Source of the DNA: Lutibacter sp. A80
GTDB taxonomy: Bacteria; Bacteroidota; Bacteroidia; Flavobacteriales; Flavobacteriaceae
Length of the DNA: 64,000 bases
Direction: 5' to 3'
Assembly (NCBI RefSeq): GCF_022429645.1
Contig: NZ_CP092480.1
Coordinates: forward strand, 3,144,501 to 3,208,500
Numbering within the stretch: the stretch's first letter is position 1; each line of letters opens with the position of its first letter. A model generated the notes under the pieces. That model was not told the origin of the DNA. It was given only the letters and a program-made list of their open reading frames with translations, and searched no databases. Of this stretch, positions 34,829 through 45,019 are shown one piece after another. A program made the translations under genes and the position numbers.

Positions 34829-37201
34829 TTACTTCTCATTGGTATCTTCGGGGGTAAGAATGTCTAAAGTTGGTTTTTTAAATGTTTTTTTATTAGCAAT
34901 CTTTTTTTCTAATGAAAGTAATAATGAAGGAAGTAATAATAAATTCGATACCATTGCAAATAACAATGTAATTGAAACTAAACCTCCTAAAGCAATAGTT
35001 CCTCCAAAGCTAGAGACTGTAAATACTAAAAATCCAAAAAATAATACAATTGAAGTGTAAAACATACTTACTCCAGTTTCTCTTAATGCAGCGTATACCG
35101 AGTGTTTAATTTTCCAATTATTAACCATTAATTCTTGACGATATTTTGCTAAAAAATGAATAGTATCATCTACCGATATACCAAAAGCAATACTAAAAAC
35201 TAAAATTGTTGATGGTTTTATAGGTACCCCTAAATATCCCATTAAACCTGCGGTAATAAGTAATGGAAATATATTTGGAATTAAAGAAATTACAATCATT
35301 CTAAAAGAACGAAATAGAAAAGCCATAAAAACAGCGATTAATATAATTGCTAACGAAAGCGAAATGACTAAATTATTTATTAAAAAAGTAGTTCCTTTTA
35401 AAAATACCAACGCACCACCAGTCATACTTACATTATAATCTTCTTTAGGAAATTCTTTGTCAATTTTTTGAATTAATCGGTCTTCAATTATTTCCATTTT
35501 ATCGGTACCAATATCTTTCATAAAGGTTGTTAATCTTGCATAACGTCCAGTTGAATCAACAAAGTTGTTCAATAAATTGCTATCTGTTGTTGCTTTTTTT
35601 GTATAAGATAGTATCCAATTTTTTTCTTGATTGTTTGGTAATTCGTAATATTCTGGTTTTCCGTTGTAGAAAGCTTGTTTAGAATATTTAACTAAATTTA
35701 AAACTGAAATAGATTTCGAAAGTTGAGGAATCTCATCTATAGTTTCATCTAATTTATTCATGCGCTGCAACGTACTAAGTTTCATAACACCATTTTCAGC
35801 CTTAGTATCAATTACAATTTCAAGCGGCATTATGCCTCCAAATTCTTCTTCAAAAAATACAATATCTTTAAAAAATGGTTTGCCTTTAGGCATGTCTTCT
35901 ATTAAACTTCCAGATATTTTAATCATATAAATACCAATCATACTTACAATAATTAAAATAACAGTTGTTGCATATACTGTTAATCTATGGTGTCTAACTA
36001 TAGATTCCATCCAAGTAACAATGGTGTCAATCCATTTGCGTTCTAGATGTTTTAGGTGTTTTTCTTTAGGTAATGGTAAAAAACTGTATATAATTGGTAT
36101 AATTAATAAAGCTAAAACAAATATTGCTAAAATATTGATAGAAGCTATAGTACCAAATTCTCTTAATAACTGACTTTTTGTAAAAATAAATGTAGCAAAA
36201 CCAGAGGCTGTTGTAACATTAGTCATTAAAGTAGCGTTTCCAACTTTAGAAATTACACGTTGTAAAGATTTAGCTTGATTTCCGTGTTTTTTTACTTCTT
36301 GTTGGTATTTATTTATTAAAAATATGGCGTTTGGAACTCCAATTACAATAATTAATGGCGGAATTAATGCCATTAAAACGCTAATTTCATACCTAAATAA
36401 TCCAATAAACCCAAAAGCCCAAATTACACCAATACTAACAACTATTAAGGTAATAAAAGTTGCTCTAAAAGATCTAAAGAAGAAGAAGAAAATAAGTGCG
36501 GTTACACCCAAAGCAAGTGCAACAAAAATACCTATTTCATCTATAATATTTTGGGCGTTCATGGTACGTATATAAGGCATACCAGAAACTCTAATATCGA
36601 TGTTATAGTCTTGTTCAAATTTTTCGATTGCTGGATTTAAAGCATCGAAGATAAAGTCTTTTCTAACAGCAGTATTTACAATGTCTTTTTTAAGGTAGAC
36701 AATTGTTCTAATAGTTTCAGACTTTTTATTAAATAAAAAATTATCGTAAAAAGGAAGATTTTCAAAGAGTTCATTTTTTATTTTTAGAACTTCTTCTGTT
36801 GTTTCTGGCGGATTTACGTATAATGGTTCTAGGTCAAATTTTTGTTCGGTTTTATTTTTTGTTAATTTTTGAATATCACCAATTGCAACAGTAAAATCTA
36901 CTTCGGCAAAACTGTCTAGTTGTTTAGATAAATTATTCCAAGCCTTAAATTTTTCAGGAGTAAATATTGAAGGATCTTCAGTTGCTAAAATTATTAGATT
37001 TCCTTCTTCTCCAAAAAGGTCTAAAAATTTATTATATTCTATGTTTACTTGATGGTTGTCAGGTAAAAGATTGGCTTCTGTATACGAAAAACGCATATAT
37101 TGCATTTGTGTAGCCAATAAATAAGTGCAAATTGCAATTAAAAGAATTATAAAATACCGACCTTTTAAAATCAGCCTAGAAATATGAGCCCAGAAATTCA
37201 T
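34829..37201 (-). CDS. RND superfamily (MMPL/Patched-type) transporter
   Basis: A 790-residue inner-membrane protein with two MMPL-like halves. Each half has one membrane span, a periplasmic loop and then five spans (first half about 15-410, second half about 420-780). The SVDDTIHFLAKYRQ segment in the second half contains the conserved Asp pair of the proton-relay helix. Similar proteins export lipids, hopanoids or other hydrophobic molecules; the substrate here is unknown. No membrane-fusion or outer-membrane partner gene is adjacent. The DUF5686 gene lies upstream on the same strand with a 56-bp gap, and a separate -7 match lies in that gap. Confidence 0.88.
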   Translation of the reverse strand: MNFWAHISRLILKGRYFIILLIAICTYLLATQMQYMRFSYTEANLLPDNHQVNIEYNKFLDLFGEEGNLIILATEDPSIFTPEKFKAWNNLSKQLDSFAEVDFTVAIGDIQKLTKNKTEQKFDLEPLYVNPPETTEEVLKIKNELFENLPFYDNFLFNKKSETIRTIVYLKKDIVNTAVRKDFIFDALNPAIEKFEQDYNIDIRVSGMPYIRTMNAQNIIDEIGIFVALALGVTALIFFFFFRSFRATFITLIVVSIGVIWAFGFIGLFRYEISVLMALIPPLIIVIGVPNAIFLINKYQQEVKKHGNQAKSLQRVISKVGNATLMTNVTTASGFATFIFTKSQLLREFGTIASINILAIFVLALLIIPIIYSFLPLPKEKHLKHLERKWIDTIVTWMESIVRHHRLTVYATTVILIIVSMIGIYMIKISGSLIEDMPKGKPFFKDIVFFEEEFGGIMPLEIVIDTKAENGVMKLSTLQRMNKLDETIDEIPQLSKSISVLNLVKYSKQAFYNGKPEYYELPNNQEKNWILSYTKKATTDSNLLNNFVDSTGRYARLTTFMKDIGTDKMEIIEDRLIQKIDKEFPKEDYNVSMTGGALVFLKGTTFLINNLVISLSLAIILIAVFMAFLFRSFRMIVISLIPNIFPLLITAGLMGYLGVPIKPSTILVFSIAFGISVDDTIHFLAKYRQELMVNNWKIKHSVYAALRETGVSMFYTSIVLFFGFLVFTVSSFGGTIALGGLVSITLLFAMVSNLLLLPSLLLSLEKKIANKKTFKKPTLDILTPEDTNEK

Positions 37202-37217
37202 TAAAAAAAATTTCTTG

Positions 37218-37225
37218 CAAAGTTA
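37218..37225 (-). promoter_or_regulatory. candidate -7 element (TAACTTTG) of the RND transporter gene
   Basis: Exact TAnnTTTG on the minus strand followed by C, 17 nt upstream of the ATG at 37201. Confidence 0.5.
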
Positions 37226-37257
37226 ATAAAATAGTTGAGCTTTTAATTACCTAATAG

Positions 37258-39771
37258 TTAAAAACCAAGTCTAAATTTATAAGTTAGTTTTATGGCTAAA
37301 TTATCGCTCCATTCTACATTTTTATATACGCCATACCTGTAAAAGCTACTTAATCCAAAACCTTTAAATAAGCCATTAAATTCGAGTCCACTTTCTAAAT
37401 AAGCTTTATTTAATCCTTTAAAAATTAGTCCGCTATGGTATTCAGGATTGTCTATTTTTCCAATTGCAACTCTACTTACTAATGTTAATTGAGGTTTAAA
37501 CTTTTTACTAATATTAAAAGGTGTTAATTGGTGCTTAATGTGTAAGGCGGCAAACTTATCTGAAATAAATTCGTTGTAGCTCATAGTTTCGAAACTATTT
37601 TTACCAGCAAAAGTAATACGTTTTATCCAAGGATTTTTAAAAGTATAATTTGGTGTTGCATTAAACAAGTGTGAAATTGGAGTGTCTCCAAAAACAATAC
37701 CTCCTTCAGCTAAAATAGTTGTAGTTGCTTTTTTTATGGGATGTATTTTATGTAAAACTCTTAGGCTTATTTGTGTAAAATTAAAATCACTTTGCAATAA
37801 GTTTTCAAAGCTTTTTGTAAGTTGAAATGTAAATTGTGGAAATACATTTTTTATTTTGAGTTTTCCAACTGGTGAATTCATATACTCGTTTTTAGGATTG
37901 TATTGAAAACCCAAAGTAGCAAGTGTTAATTTATAATCTATTAAATTTTTATTTAAAGAGTTGAACTGGTATTCGAAAACTGGTAGATAATTCCCTGTAC
38001 TAACCTGAAATTTTGCTTCTAAATTTGGTTGTATATCATGTGTAATAAAGGCTTTTACAATTTTATAATTGTAAAATTTATCAATATTTAAATTTCTTGG
38101 ATTAATAGGGGAGAATGAGTTGTTTTCTTTTATAAAATCTAAAGCAGCTGCTTCTTTTAAATCGTTTGTAAAACTTCCACCAATCCAAGTGTTGTTATTT
38201 TTGTTTAGTCTAGTAGAGGCTCCAATACTATATTTAAAATCTTTGTCTTTTGTGCCATATGCTATATATGATTCTATTTTAAAAACATTCGAAAAATTAC
38301 TGTTGGTTTCTCCTCCAAAACCTAAGCGTACACCTTCGTAGTTGTTTAAATTTAAAATCTTTCCAAGATTAAGATTGATATATTTAGTAGGAAAATAACC
38401 TTTAAGAATATTACGAGCAAAATTTATTTTTTTTTCAACACCTTCGGTTTTTGCTATGCTATCTAAATAACTATATGTATTTTCTCCTCGTTGTGTAAGA
38501 GTATCTGTCCTGTATAAATTCCAAAATTCAGCCGATTTTTTATGAGCATCATCATTAAATTGTATTGTAGTGGCAGATTTTTTCACAGATACAGGAGTGT
38601 TAATGTGAATATTTGAATTTGATGTTTTAGAAATAAAATATGTAACATCGCTTTCGTTTTTTGTATTTGTATTAATTATGGAATCATTTTTTTTGCTTTC
38701 TGAAAACTTCACTGCTCCACCAAATAAAGCTATGTTTTCTTTGTTTTCCCCTTTTTTTAACACAATATCCATATTGCTTGGAAACCAAATGTTAAATTGT
38801 TTTAAGTACTTGTAATTTTGGGTAGCTTTTACATTTACCAAACCCTTTAACTCAACAATGGCTTTAGTAATTGCAAATTGTTTGGTGTCTATATATAAAA
38901 CACCCTCTAGCCCTAAAGTTTGTTTTACTTCTTTTTGTTTAAAATGTATAATTATAGATTTTCCATTCGCATTGTTTATAGTATCTAGAATTTTATAATT
39001 GTATTTTTTTAAAGCGTTATTAGCAATTGGGTTTGTATATTTTGTGCCTGCCAACGTGTAAAATTCTTTATAAAAAGAAAGATCTTGAAATGTGATAGCT
39101 AATAGTTCGTAAATCGGTTGTTTTAATCCAGCCATTCTAGAAGCTAAAACAACTTCTTTTTGTTTCTTTCCTTTTTGAAATTTATATTCCGAAATTTTTT
39201 CAGAAATGAATAAATGCTGTTTTATAATGTCTTTTTTGAATTTATAATTTGAGGAATCTACATGTAAAAACTTTTTTTCTTCACCTTTTTTTACAAAAAA
39301 AACAGAGTCAATTTTTCCATTTATAGAATCTGGATTTGCAGTAACTAGAATTTTGTTGTAGCTGTTGAATTGATAAGTGTTTAAAGCTTTTTCAATATTG
39401 TTTATAGGTTTGTTTTTAATGGTATTTCTAATAATACCTAGCGCAGGATTTTCTTTAGCTTTAATTAAAATTTCATTCAGATTTTCAACAGAAGAATTTA
39501 ATTTAATTTTTAAAAATTTAGAATAATTGTTTAGGGGTATTTCTAAAGTGGTATAGCCGATATAAGAAATTTTGATGGTAGTAAAAGGATCTTTTGTTTG
39601 TATATAGAATTTTCCATCAGTATCTGTTAATACTCCAAAACCTGTATTTGTTGTTACAGATGCAAAAGGCAGTGCTTTTTTTGTTTTACTATCTGTAACA
39701 ATTCCCTGAATTTGGTTTTGAGATAGCGCTAAAAAAGGAATTACAAACAGTAAAAAAAGTGCCTTTTTCAT
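37258..39771 (-). CDS. DUF5686 and carboxypeptidase-regulatory-like domain protein
   Basis: The 837-residue protein has a signal peptide (cleavage near ALSQ), a CarboxypepD_reg-like beta-sandwich (about 20-105; GIVTDSKTKKALPFASV) and a long DUF5686 region ending in a barrel-like C-terminus (KLTYKFRLGF), so it is probably an outer-membrane beta-barrel. Such proteins are widespread in Bacteroidota and resemble the plug-less part of TonB-dependent receptors, but their function is unknown. It stands between frr and the RND gene, on the same strand as both, and may be its own transcription unit. Confidence 0.88.
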   Translation of the reverse strand: MKKALFLLFVIPFLALSQNQIQGIVTDSKTKKALPFASVTTNTGFGVLTDTDGKFYIQTKDPFTTIKISYIGYTTLEIPLNNYSKFLKIKLNSSVENLNEILIKAKENPALGIIRNTIKNKPINNIEKALNTYQFNSYNKILVTANPDSINGKIDSVFFVKKGEEKKFLHVDSSNYKFKKDIIKQHLFISEKISEYKFQKGKKQKEVVLASRMAGLKQPIYELLAITFQDLSFYKEFYTLAGTKYTNPIANNALKKYNYKILDTINNANGKSIIIHFKQKEVKQTLGLEGVLYIDTKQFAITKAIVELKGLVNVKATQNYKYLKQFNIWFPSNMDIVLKKGENKENIALFGGAVKFSESKKNDSIINTNTKNESDVTYFISKTSNSNIHINTPVSVKKSATTIQFNDDAHKKSAEFWNLYRTDTLTQRGENTYSYLDSIAKTEGVEKKINFARNILKGYFPTKYINLNLGKILNLNNYEGVRLGFGGETNSNFSNVFKIESYIAYGTKDKDFKYSIGASTRLNKNNNTWIGGSFTNDLKEAAALDFIKENNSFSPINPRNLNIDKFYNYKIVKAFITHDIQPNLEAKFQVSTGNYLPVFEYQFNSLNKNLIDYKLTLATLGFQYNPKNEYMNSPVGKLKIKNVFPQFTFQLTKSFENLLQSDFNFTQISLRVLHKIHPIKKATTTILAEGGIVFGDTPISHLFNATPNYTFKNPWIKRITFAGKNSFETMSYNEFISDKFAALHIKHQLTPFNISKKFKPQLTLVSRVAIGKIDNPEYHSGLIFKGLNKAYLESGLEFNGLFKGFGLSSFYRYGVYKNVEWSDNLAIKLTYKFRLGF

Positions 39772-39969
39772 TAAAATATTTTAGAGGGTAAAAAATATAT
39801 GAATAAAAAAAGACCATCAAATATGTTATAAAATTCACTAAGTACGAATTATATGAATTAATCTTTTGTTGAGCAGTAACAGTAGATTATTTCTTGTTTC
39901 GCAATTAGGTTAAATTATACATTTTAGATAGCCTTTTTGCTTTTAGAATGAATTATTAAGGCTTAATAT

Positions 39970-40524
39970 TTATACCTTCATAATTTCAACATCTTTTATT
40001 TTATAAAGCTCATCAATTTCTAAGCTAAATTTATCGGTTAAATTTTGAATACTTACTTCAGCATTAGCTTTCATATCTTCAGAAACATCAGCTTTTTTAA
40101 TTTCTTGCATAGCTTCTCTACGGTCATTTCTAATACTTACTTTTGCAGTTTCAGCTGTTGCTTTTGCTTGTTTAGATAAATTTTTACGTCTTTCTTCAGT
40201 TAAAACAGGAACGTTAATAATTACAACTTCACCATTATTCATAGGGTTAAAACCTAAATTTGCATTCATAATGGCTTTTTCAATTTCATGTAACATGTTT
40301 TTTTCCCATGGTTGTACTGTAATTGTATGTGCATCCATAGTTCCAACATTAGCAACTTGCGCTAAAGGAGTTTGTGAACCGTAATAATCTACAGTTACAC
40401 CACTTAACATTGTTGGGCTAGCTTTTCCAGCTCTAATGTTTCTGAACTCTTTTTCTAAATGCACAATTGCTTCTTGCATTAATTCTTTTGTACTATCTAT
40501 AATAAAGTCTAATTCTTCATTCAT
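39970..40524 (-). CDS. frr: ribosome recycling factor
   Basis: This 184-residue factor splits the post-termination ribosome together with EF-G. It has the three-helix-bundle signatures: LEKEFRNIRAGKASP (about 24-38), an LAQVANVG segment, and RKNLSKQAKATAE in the second helix. It lies 23 bp after pyrH, giving the conserved pyrH-frr operon. Confidence 0.97.
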   Translation of the reverse strand: MNEELDFIIDSTKELMQEAIVHLEKEFRNIRAGKASPTMLSGVTVDYYGSQTPLAQVANVGTMDAHTITVQPWEKNMLHEIEKAIMNANLGFNPMNNGEVVIINVPVLTEERRKNLSKQAKATAETAKVSIRNDRREAMQEIKKADVSEDMKANAEVSIQNLTDKFSLEIDELYKIKDVEIMKV

Positions 40525-40547
40525 AATTAAAACATTTTAATTTCTAA

Positions 40548-41258
40548 CTAATTATCAACTTTTGTTCCAATATTTTCTCCTGATATTACTTTTTCCAGGT
40601 TTCCTTTTGTATTCATATCAAAAACAATAATTGGTAAATTATTTTCTTGACTTAAAGCAAAGGCAGTCATATCCATAACTTTTAAACCTTTATTCATCAC
40701 TTCTTTATAAGAAATGGTGTCAAATTTAATAGCATTGTCGTTTTTTTCTGGATCCTTATTGTAAATTCCATCTACACGTGTTCCTTTTAAAATAACTTCA
40801 GCACCAATTTCTATTGCTCTTAAAACAGCAGCAGTATCTGTTGTAAAGTATGGATTACCTGTTCCGCAACCAAAAATTACCACACGACCTTTTTCTAAAT
40901 GGCGTACAGCTCTTCTTTTTATAAAAGGTTCTGCAACTTGTTCCATTTTTATAGCTGTTAGTAATCTAGTTTTAATACCAGCGGTTTCAATTGCGCTTTG
41001 TAATGCTAATCCATTTATTGCAGTTGCTAACATACCCATATAATCGCCCTGAACTCTATCGATACCGTTACTTGCTCCAGCAATACCTCTAAAAATATTA
41101 CCACCACCAATAACAATGGCAACTTCAATATTTTGATCTACAATATTTTTTATATCTTGAGCATAATCTGCTAATCTTTTTGGGTCTATTCCATATTGTT
41201 GGTCGCCCATTAGAGCTTCACCACTTAATTTTAATAGAATTCTTTTATATGATGCCAT
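40548..41258 (-). CDS. pyrH: uridylate kinase (UMP kinase)
   Basis: A 236-residue amino-acid-kinase-fold enzyme that phosphorylates UMP to UDP. The phosphate-binding KLSGEALMG (about 9-17), the [11 protein letters not shown] segment (about 49-59) and the [12 protein letters not shown] segment (about 142-153) are all present. It heads the pyrH-frr operon. A -7 match TATATTTG is on the minus strand 19 nt upstream of the ATG. Confidence 0.97.
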   Translation of the reverse strand: MASYKRILLKLSGEALMGDQQYGIDPKRLADYAQDIKNIVDQNIEVAIVIGGGNIFRGIAGASNGIDRVQGDYMGMLATAINGLALQSAIETAGIKTRLLTAIKMEQVAEPFIKRRAVRHLEKGRVVIFGCGTGNPYFTTDTAAVLRAIEIGAEVILKGTRVDGIYNKDPEKNDNAIKFDTISYKEVMNKGLKVMDMTAFALSQENNLPIIVFDMNTKGNLEKVISGENIGTKVDN

Positions 41259-41277
41259 AATTTGTTTGAAAGTTATG

Positions 41278-41285
41278 CAAATATA
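41278..41285 (-). promoter_or_regulatory. candidate -7 element (TATATTTG) of pyrH-frr
   Basis: Exact TAnnTTTG on the minus strand followed by C; no clear -33 box. Confidence 0.5.
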
Positions 41286-41513
41286 ATAAATAGTTTATAA
41301 GTATAAATGGAATGTTTAATTTGAATTGATGTAAAAATGAGTATTAGATAAATTAAAATGAAATTAATTACTATTAAAAATGAAGCTCAAATGAAGCTGA
41401 TTCTTAACAATTTTATTAAATTTATATGGATAAAAATAATATATAATTACTGTTAAGTTTTTAATGGCTATTTATGTTTATTTTATTAATTATTAATTTA
41501 AAAAATAAATAAT

Positions 41514-42620
41514 ATGGCAGTGTCCCAAAGATTAATAGCTTTAGATGTTTTAAGAGGCTTAACAATTGCTTTAATGATTATGGTTAATACTCCAGGTAGT
41601 TGGAGTTATGTGTACCCACCATTACTTCATGCAAAATGGCATGGGTGTACACCAACTGATTTAGTATTTCCATTTTTTCTTTTTATTGTTGGAGTTTCAA
41701 TGTTTTATTCATTTAAAAAATTTAATAAAGGTATTACTTCATCAAGTTTTAAAAAAGTAATAAAGAGAACTTTAATTATTTTTTTACTAGGCTTATTTTT
41801 AAATTTATTTCCAAAATTTAATTTTGAAAATGTTAGATTTTTAGGAGTTTTACAACGTATTGCAATAGCTTATGGTTTAGCGGCATTGTTGTGTTTACAA
41901 TTTAATGTAAAAACGTTGAAATATATTTTTGCTGCAATTTTATTAGGGTATTGGGGAATTTTATATTTTGGTAACCCCATAGCTCCTTTTGATCAAACGG
42001 GGAATTTAGTTCAGCAAATTGATTTAGCTATTTTAGGTGAAAACCATATGTATAAAGGTCTTGGTTTTACTTTTGATCCTGAAGGATTATTATCTTCTTT
42101 TCCATCAATTGCAACTGTTTTATTGGGTTATTTTGCTGGAAATATTATTGAATTCTCTAAAAGTACACTAGACACTATTAAAAAGTTTGTAATGTACGGA
42201 CTTATTTTAGCAGTTGTGGGCTTGGTTTGGGGTACTATTTTTCCAATAAATAAATCGCTTTGGACCAGTACTTATGTAATTTATGCTGGTGGTTTAGCTT
42301 TATTGTTTTTAGCACTGTTATTATGGATTATCGATGTTAAAGGCTTTAAAAAGTGGTCAACGCCATTTATTCATTTTGGAACAAACCCATTATTTATTTT
42401 TATGTTTTCGGGTATTTATGTAAAAACAATTATTTATTTGGTAAAGATTAATATGTCTAATGGAGATACGCTTACAGGTTATAGTTATTTGTATAATCAA
42501 GTATTTGTACCAATTGCAGGGAATATGAATGGTTCTTTATTATTTGCAATAACGCACATTATATTCTTTTGGTTTTTAACCTATGTACTTTATAGGAAAA
42601 AGATTTTTATTAAAATTTAA
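41514..42620 (+). CDS. DUF5009/HGSNAT-like membrane acyltransferase family protein
   Basis: The 368-residue protein has about ten membrane spans. Its opening (RLIALDVLRGLTIALMIMVN) and the following HGCTPTDLVFPFFLFIVG segment are hallmarks of the DUF5009/heparan-alpha-glucosaminide N-acetyltransferase-like family, which moves acetyl groups from cytoplasmic acetyl-CoA to sugars across the membrane in characterised members. The substrate here is unknown. It lies on the plus strand between pyrH and tsf, which are on the minus strand. A bidirectional terminator separates it from tsf. Confidence 0.88.
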   Translation: MAVSQRLIALDVLRGLTIALMIMVNTPGSWSYVYPPLLHAKWHGCTPTDLVFPFFLFIVGVSMFYSFKKFNKGITSSSFKKVIKRTLIIFLLGLFLNLFPKFNFENVRFLGVLQRIAIAYGLAALLCLQFNVKTLKYIFAAILLGYWGILYFGNPIAPFDQTGNLVQQIDLAILGENHMYKGLGFTFDPEGLLSSFPSIATVLLGYFAGNIIEFSKSTLDTIKKFVMYGLILAVVGLVWGTIFPINKSLWTSTYVIYAGGLALLFLALLLWIIDVKGFKKWSTPFIHFGTNPLFIFMFSGIYVKTIIYLVKINMSNGDTLTGYSYLYNQVFVPIAGNMNGSLLFAITHIIFFWFLTYVLYRKKIFIKI

Positions 42621-42644
42621 TAAGATTTCTTTAAGAATAAACAT

Positions 42645-42674
42645 AAAAAAACCTCGCATTTGCGAGGTTTTTTT
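42645..42674. terminator. bidirectional terminator between DUF5009 gene and tsf
   Basis: AAAAAAACCTCGCA (42645-42658) pairs with TGCGAGGTTTTTTT (42661-42674). It can end transcripts arriving from both convergent genes. Confidence 0.9.
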
Positions 42675-42697
42675 ATATCTAAATTTAATAGTATAGT

Positions 42698-43666
42698 TTA
42701 TACTAAAGAAATTCTTTTAAAATCAGTAACAGTTACATCTCCAATAGATTTAACATATTCTGCAACTGTAATTTTTTCATCTTTAATAAAATTTTGATCA
42801 AGAAGACATTGTTCGTGATCTAAAGTAGTATTATCAGAAATAAAACGTTCTAATTTTCCAGGAAGAATTCTATCCCATATAGCTTCTGGTTTACCTTCAG
42901 CTTTTAATTCTTCTTTTAATTTTAATTTAGTTTGTTCAATAACTTCATCAGTTAATTGAGATCTTGAAATAAAAGTAGGAACATTTTTAAGTGTTTTACC
43001 TAATCTAGCAAGTTCAATATTATCTTTTTCAATTACTGCAATTCTAGCTTCAGTTTCAGAAGCAACATAAGCAGGATCAAAATCTTTGTAAGATAATGTA
43101 GTAGCACCCATTGCAGCTACTTGCATAGATACATCTTTAGCAACAACATCAGAACCTTCTATATTAGCAGATAATACAGTTAAACTAGCAATTTTATTTC
43201 CAACATGAATATAAGAACCAATATAAGGACCTGATACTTTTTCAAATCCAGCAATTTCTAATTTTTCACCAATAACTCCAGTTTGCTCAATTAATTTTTC
43301 AGCAACAGTCATTCCACCAAAATCAGCAGCTAAAAAATCTTCTTTAGAATCACAGTTTACTGCAATTTTAGCAAAATCAGTAGCTAAAGCAACAAAAGCA
43401 TCATTTTTAGCAACAAAGTCTGTTTCACAATTAAGAGAAATAATAACGCCTTGTGTATTGTCATCATTTACATATGCAATAGCAGCACCTTCAGATGAAT
43501 CTCTGTCAGCTCTTTTTGCTGCAACTTTTTGACCTTTTTTACGTAAAATATCAACTGCTTTGTCAAAATCTCCTTCTGCTTCAACAAGTGCATTTTTACA
43601 ATCCATCATACCTGCACCTGTAGATTGTCTTAATTTATTTACTTCTTGGGCTGTAATTTTCGCCAT
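42698..43666 (-). CDS. tsf: translation elongation factor Ts
   Basis: The 322-residue nucleotide-exchange factor for EF-Tu has an N-terminal UBA-like domain (about 1-55; VNKLRQSTGAGMMDCKNALVE), the core signature SLNCETDFVAKND (about 77-89) and two dimer-like core subdomains. The length is at the long end, as usual in Flavobacteriia. It follows rpsB by 49 bp, giving the conserved rpsB-tsf pair. Confidence 0.97.
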   Translation of the reverse strand: MAKITAQEVNKLRQSTGAGMMDCKNALVEAEGDFDKAVDILRKKGQKVAAKRADRDSSEGAAIAYVNDDNTQGVIISLNCETDFVAKNDAFVALATDFAKIAVNCDSKEDFLAADFGGMTVAEKLIEQTGVIGEKLEIAGFEKVSGPYIGSYIHVGNKIASLTVLSANIEGSDVVAKDVSMQVAAMGATTLSYKDFDPAYVASETEARIAVIEKDNIELARLGKTLKNVPTFISRSQLTDEVIEQTKLKLKEELKAEGKPEAIWDRILPGKLERFISDNTTLDHEQCLLDQNFIKDEKITVAEYVKSIGDVTVTDFKRISLV

Positions 43667-43715
43667 TTTATTATTGTTTTTTGTTGAATTTAAGCATTCA
43701 ACTATTTTACTTTAA

Positions 43716-44462
43716 TTATTTTTTTACCTCTTTTTTTGTTTCAGCTTTTGCTTCTGCAGCTTTTTCTTTACCTGCTTTTCTTTCAGATAAACCTTCAGCA
43801 ACTGCATCAGTAATATGTCCTAAAACTTTTTCAATAGATTTTGAAGCATCATCATTTGCAGGAACTACATAATCAATTCCTCTTGGATCAGAGTTTGTGT
43901 CGATCATTGCAAAAATTGGAATACTTAATTTTTTAGCTTCAGCAATAGCAATGTGTTCTTTTTTTACATCAACTACAAAAATTGCACCTGGTAAACGTGT
44001 CATATCTGTAATAGAACCTAAGTTTTTGTCTAATTTTTCACGTTGACGGTTAATTTGTAATTGTTCTCTTTTAGAAAGAGCGGCAAAAGACCCATCTTGT
44101 TTCATTCTATCAATTGTAGCCATTTTTTTAACAGCTTTTCTAATAGTAACAAAGTTTGTTAACATTCCACCTGGCCATCTTTCTGTGATGTAAGGCATGT
44201 TAACACTTTTAGATTTGTCTGCAATAATTTCTTTTGCTTGTTTTTTTGTAGCTACAAAAAGGATTTTTCTACCTGAAGATGCAATTTTCTTTAAAGCTTC
44301 AGAAGCTTCTTCGATTTTTGCTGCGGTTTTGTAAAGGTCAATAATATGTACACCGTTACGTTCTCCGTAAATGTAAGGAGCCATGTTTGGATCCCATTTT
44401 CTAGTTAGGTGACCAAAATGTACACCTGCGTCTAATAAATCTTTAATTTCAATATTTGCCAT
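43716..44462 (-). CDS. rpsB: 30S ribosomal protein uS2
   Basis: A 248-residue protein with the uS2 signatures HFGHLTRKWDPNMAPYI (about 16-32) and a later GIDYVVPANDDASKSI segment (about 194-209). The Lys/Ala/Glu-rich tail is typical of Bacteroidota. The 170-bp region upstream contains a strong stem-loop that may serve as an autoregulatory leader. It is encoded between rpsI and tsf. Confidence 0.97.
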   Translation of the reverse strand: MANIEIKDLLDAGVHFGHLTRKWDPNMAPYIYGERNGVHIIDLYKTAAKIEEASEALKKIASSGRKILFVATKKQAKEIIADKSKSVNMPYITERWPGGMLTNFVTIRKAVKKMATIDRMKQDGSFAALSKREQLQINRQREKLDKNLGSITDMTRLPGAIFVVDVKKEHIAIAEAKKLSIPIFAMIDTNSDPRGIDYVVPANDDASKSIEKVLGHITDAVAEGLSERKAGKEKAAEAKAETKKEVKK

Positions 44463-44487
44463 TTGTATTTAGTTTACGTTCCGTTGA

Positions 44488-44540
44488 GTTAGCAATAGGG
44501 AAGTAGCGTATAAACGATCTTCCCTATTTGGATGCTAAAC
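44488..44540 (-). promoter_or_regulatory. candidate structured leader of rpsB
   Basis: On the minus-strand transcript, a 10-bp perfect stem (AATAGGGAAG at 44494-44503 with CTTCCCTATT at 44519-44528) is extended by an outer helix (GTTAGC at 44488-44493 with GCTAAAC at 44534-44540, one bulge). It ends about 25 nt upstream of the rpsB ATG. There is no T-run, so it is not a terminator. A ribosomal-protein autoregulatory leader is the likely reading. Confidence 0.5.
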
Positions 44541-44632
44541 TTATTACAGTCATTGACTGATCAACGACAACTTTGTTTTTAATTTTAATAAGTCACCAAA
44601 TAAATTGGTGTACCAATACTTGTATAAAACGA

Positions 44633-45019
44633 TTAACGTTTTGAGAATTGGAATTTTTTTCTTGCTTTCTTTTGACCGAATTTTTTACGTTCAACCATTC
44701 TTGGGTCTCTAGTAAGTAAACCTTCTGGTTTAAGAATTGCTCTATTTTCAGGGTCTAACTCAACTAAAACTCTAGAAATTGCTAAACGAATAGCTTCTGC
44801 TTGTCCTGTAATACCACCTCCAAAAACATTAATTTTAATATCAAATGCTTCTGCATTATCAGTTAAATTTAACGCTTGTAAAACTTTGTATTGTAAGTGA
44901 GGAGTAGTAAAATACTCTTTATAATCTTTTTTGTTAACGGTAATATTTCCTTTTCCTTCAGAAACATACACACGTGCAACAGCTGTTTTTCTTCTACCTA
45001 TTTTGTGAATTGTATCCAT
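44633..45019 (-). CDS. rpsI: 30S ribosomal protein uS9
   Basis: The 128-residue protein shows the full uS9 pattern: IGRRKTAVARVYV near the N-terminus, an FGGGITGQAEAIRLAISR segment (about 66-83) and the basic C-terminal tail ending KFQFSKR that reaches the ribosomal P site. Its start shares one base with the rplM stop, so the pair is translationally coupled. Confidence 0.97.
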   Translation of the reverse strand: MDTIHKIGRRKTAVARVYVSEGKGNITVNKKDYKEYFTTPHLQYKVLQALNLTDNAEAFDIKINVFGGGITGQAEAIRLAISRVLVELDPENRAILKPEGLLTRDPRMVERKKFGQKKARKKFQFSKR

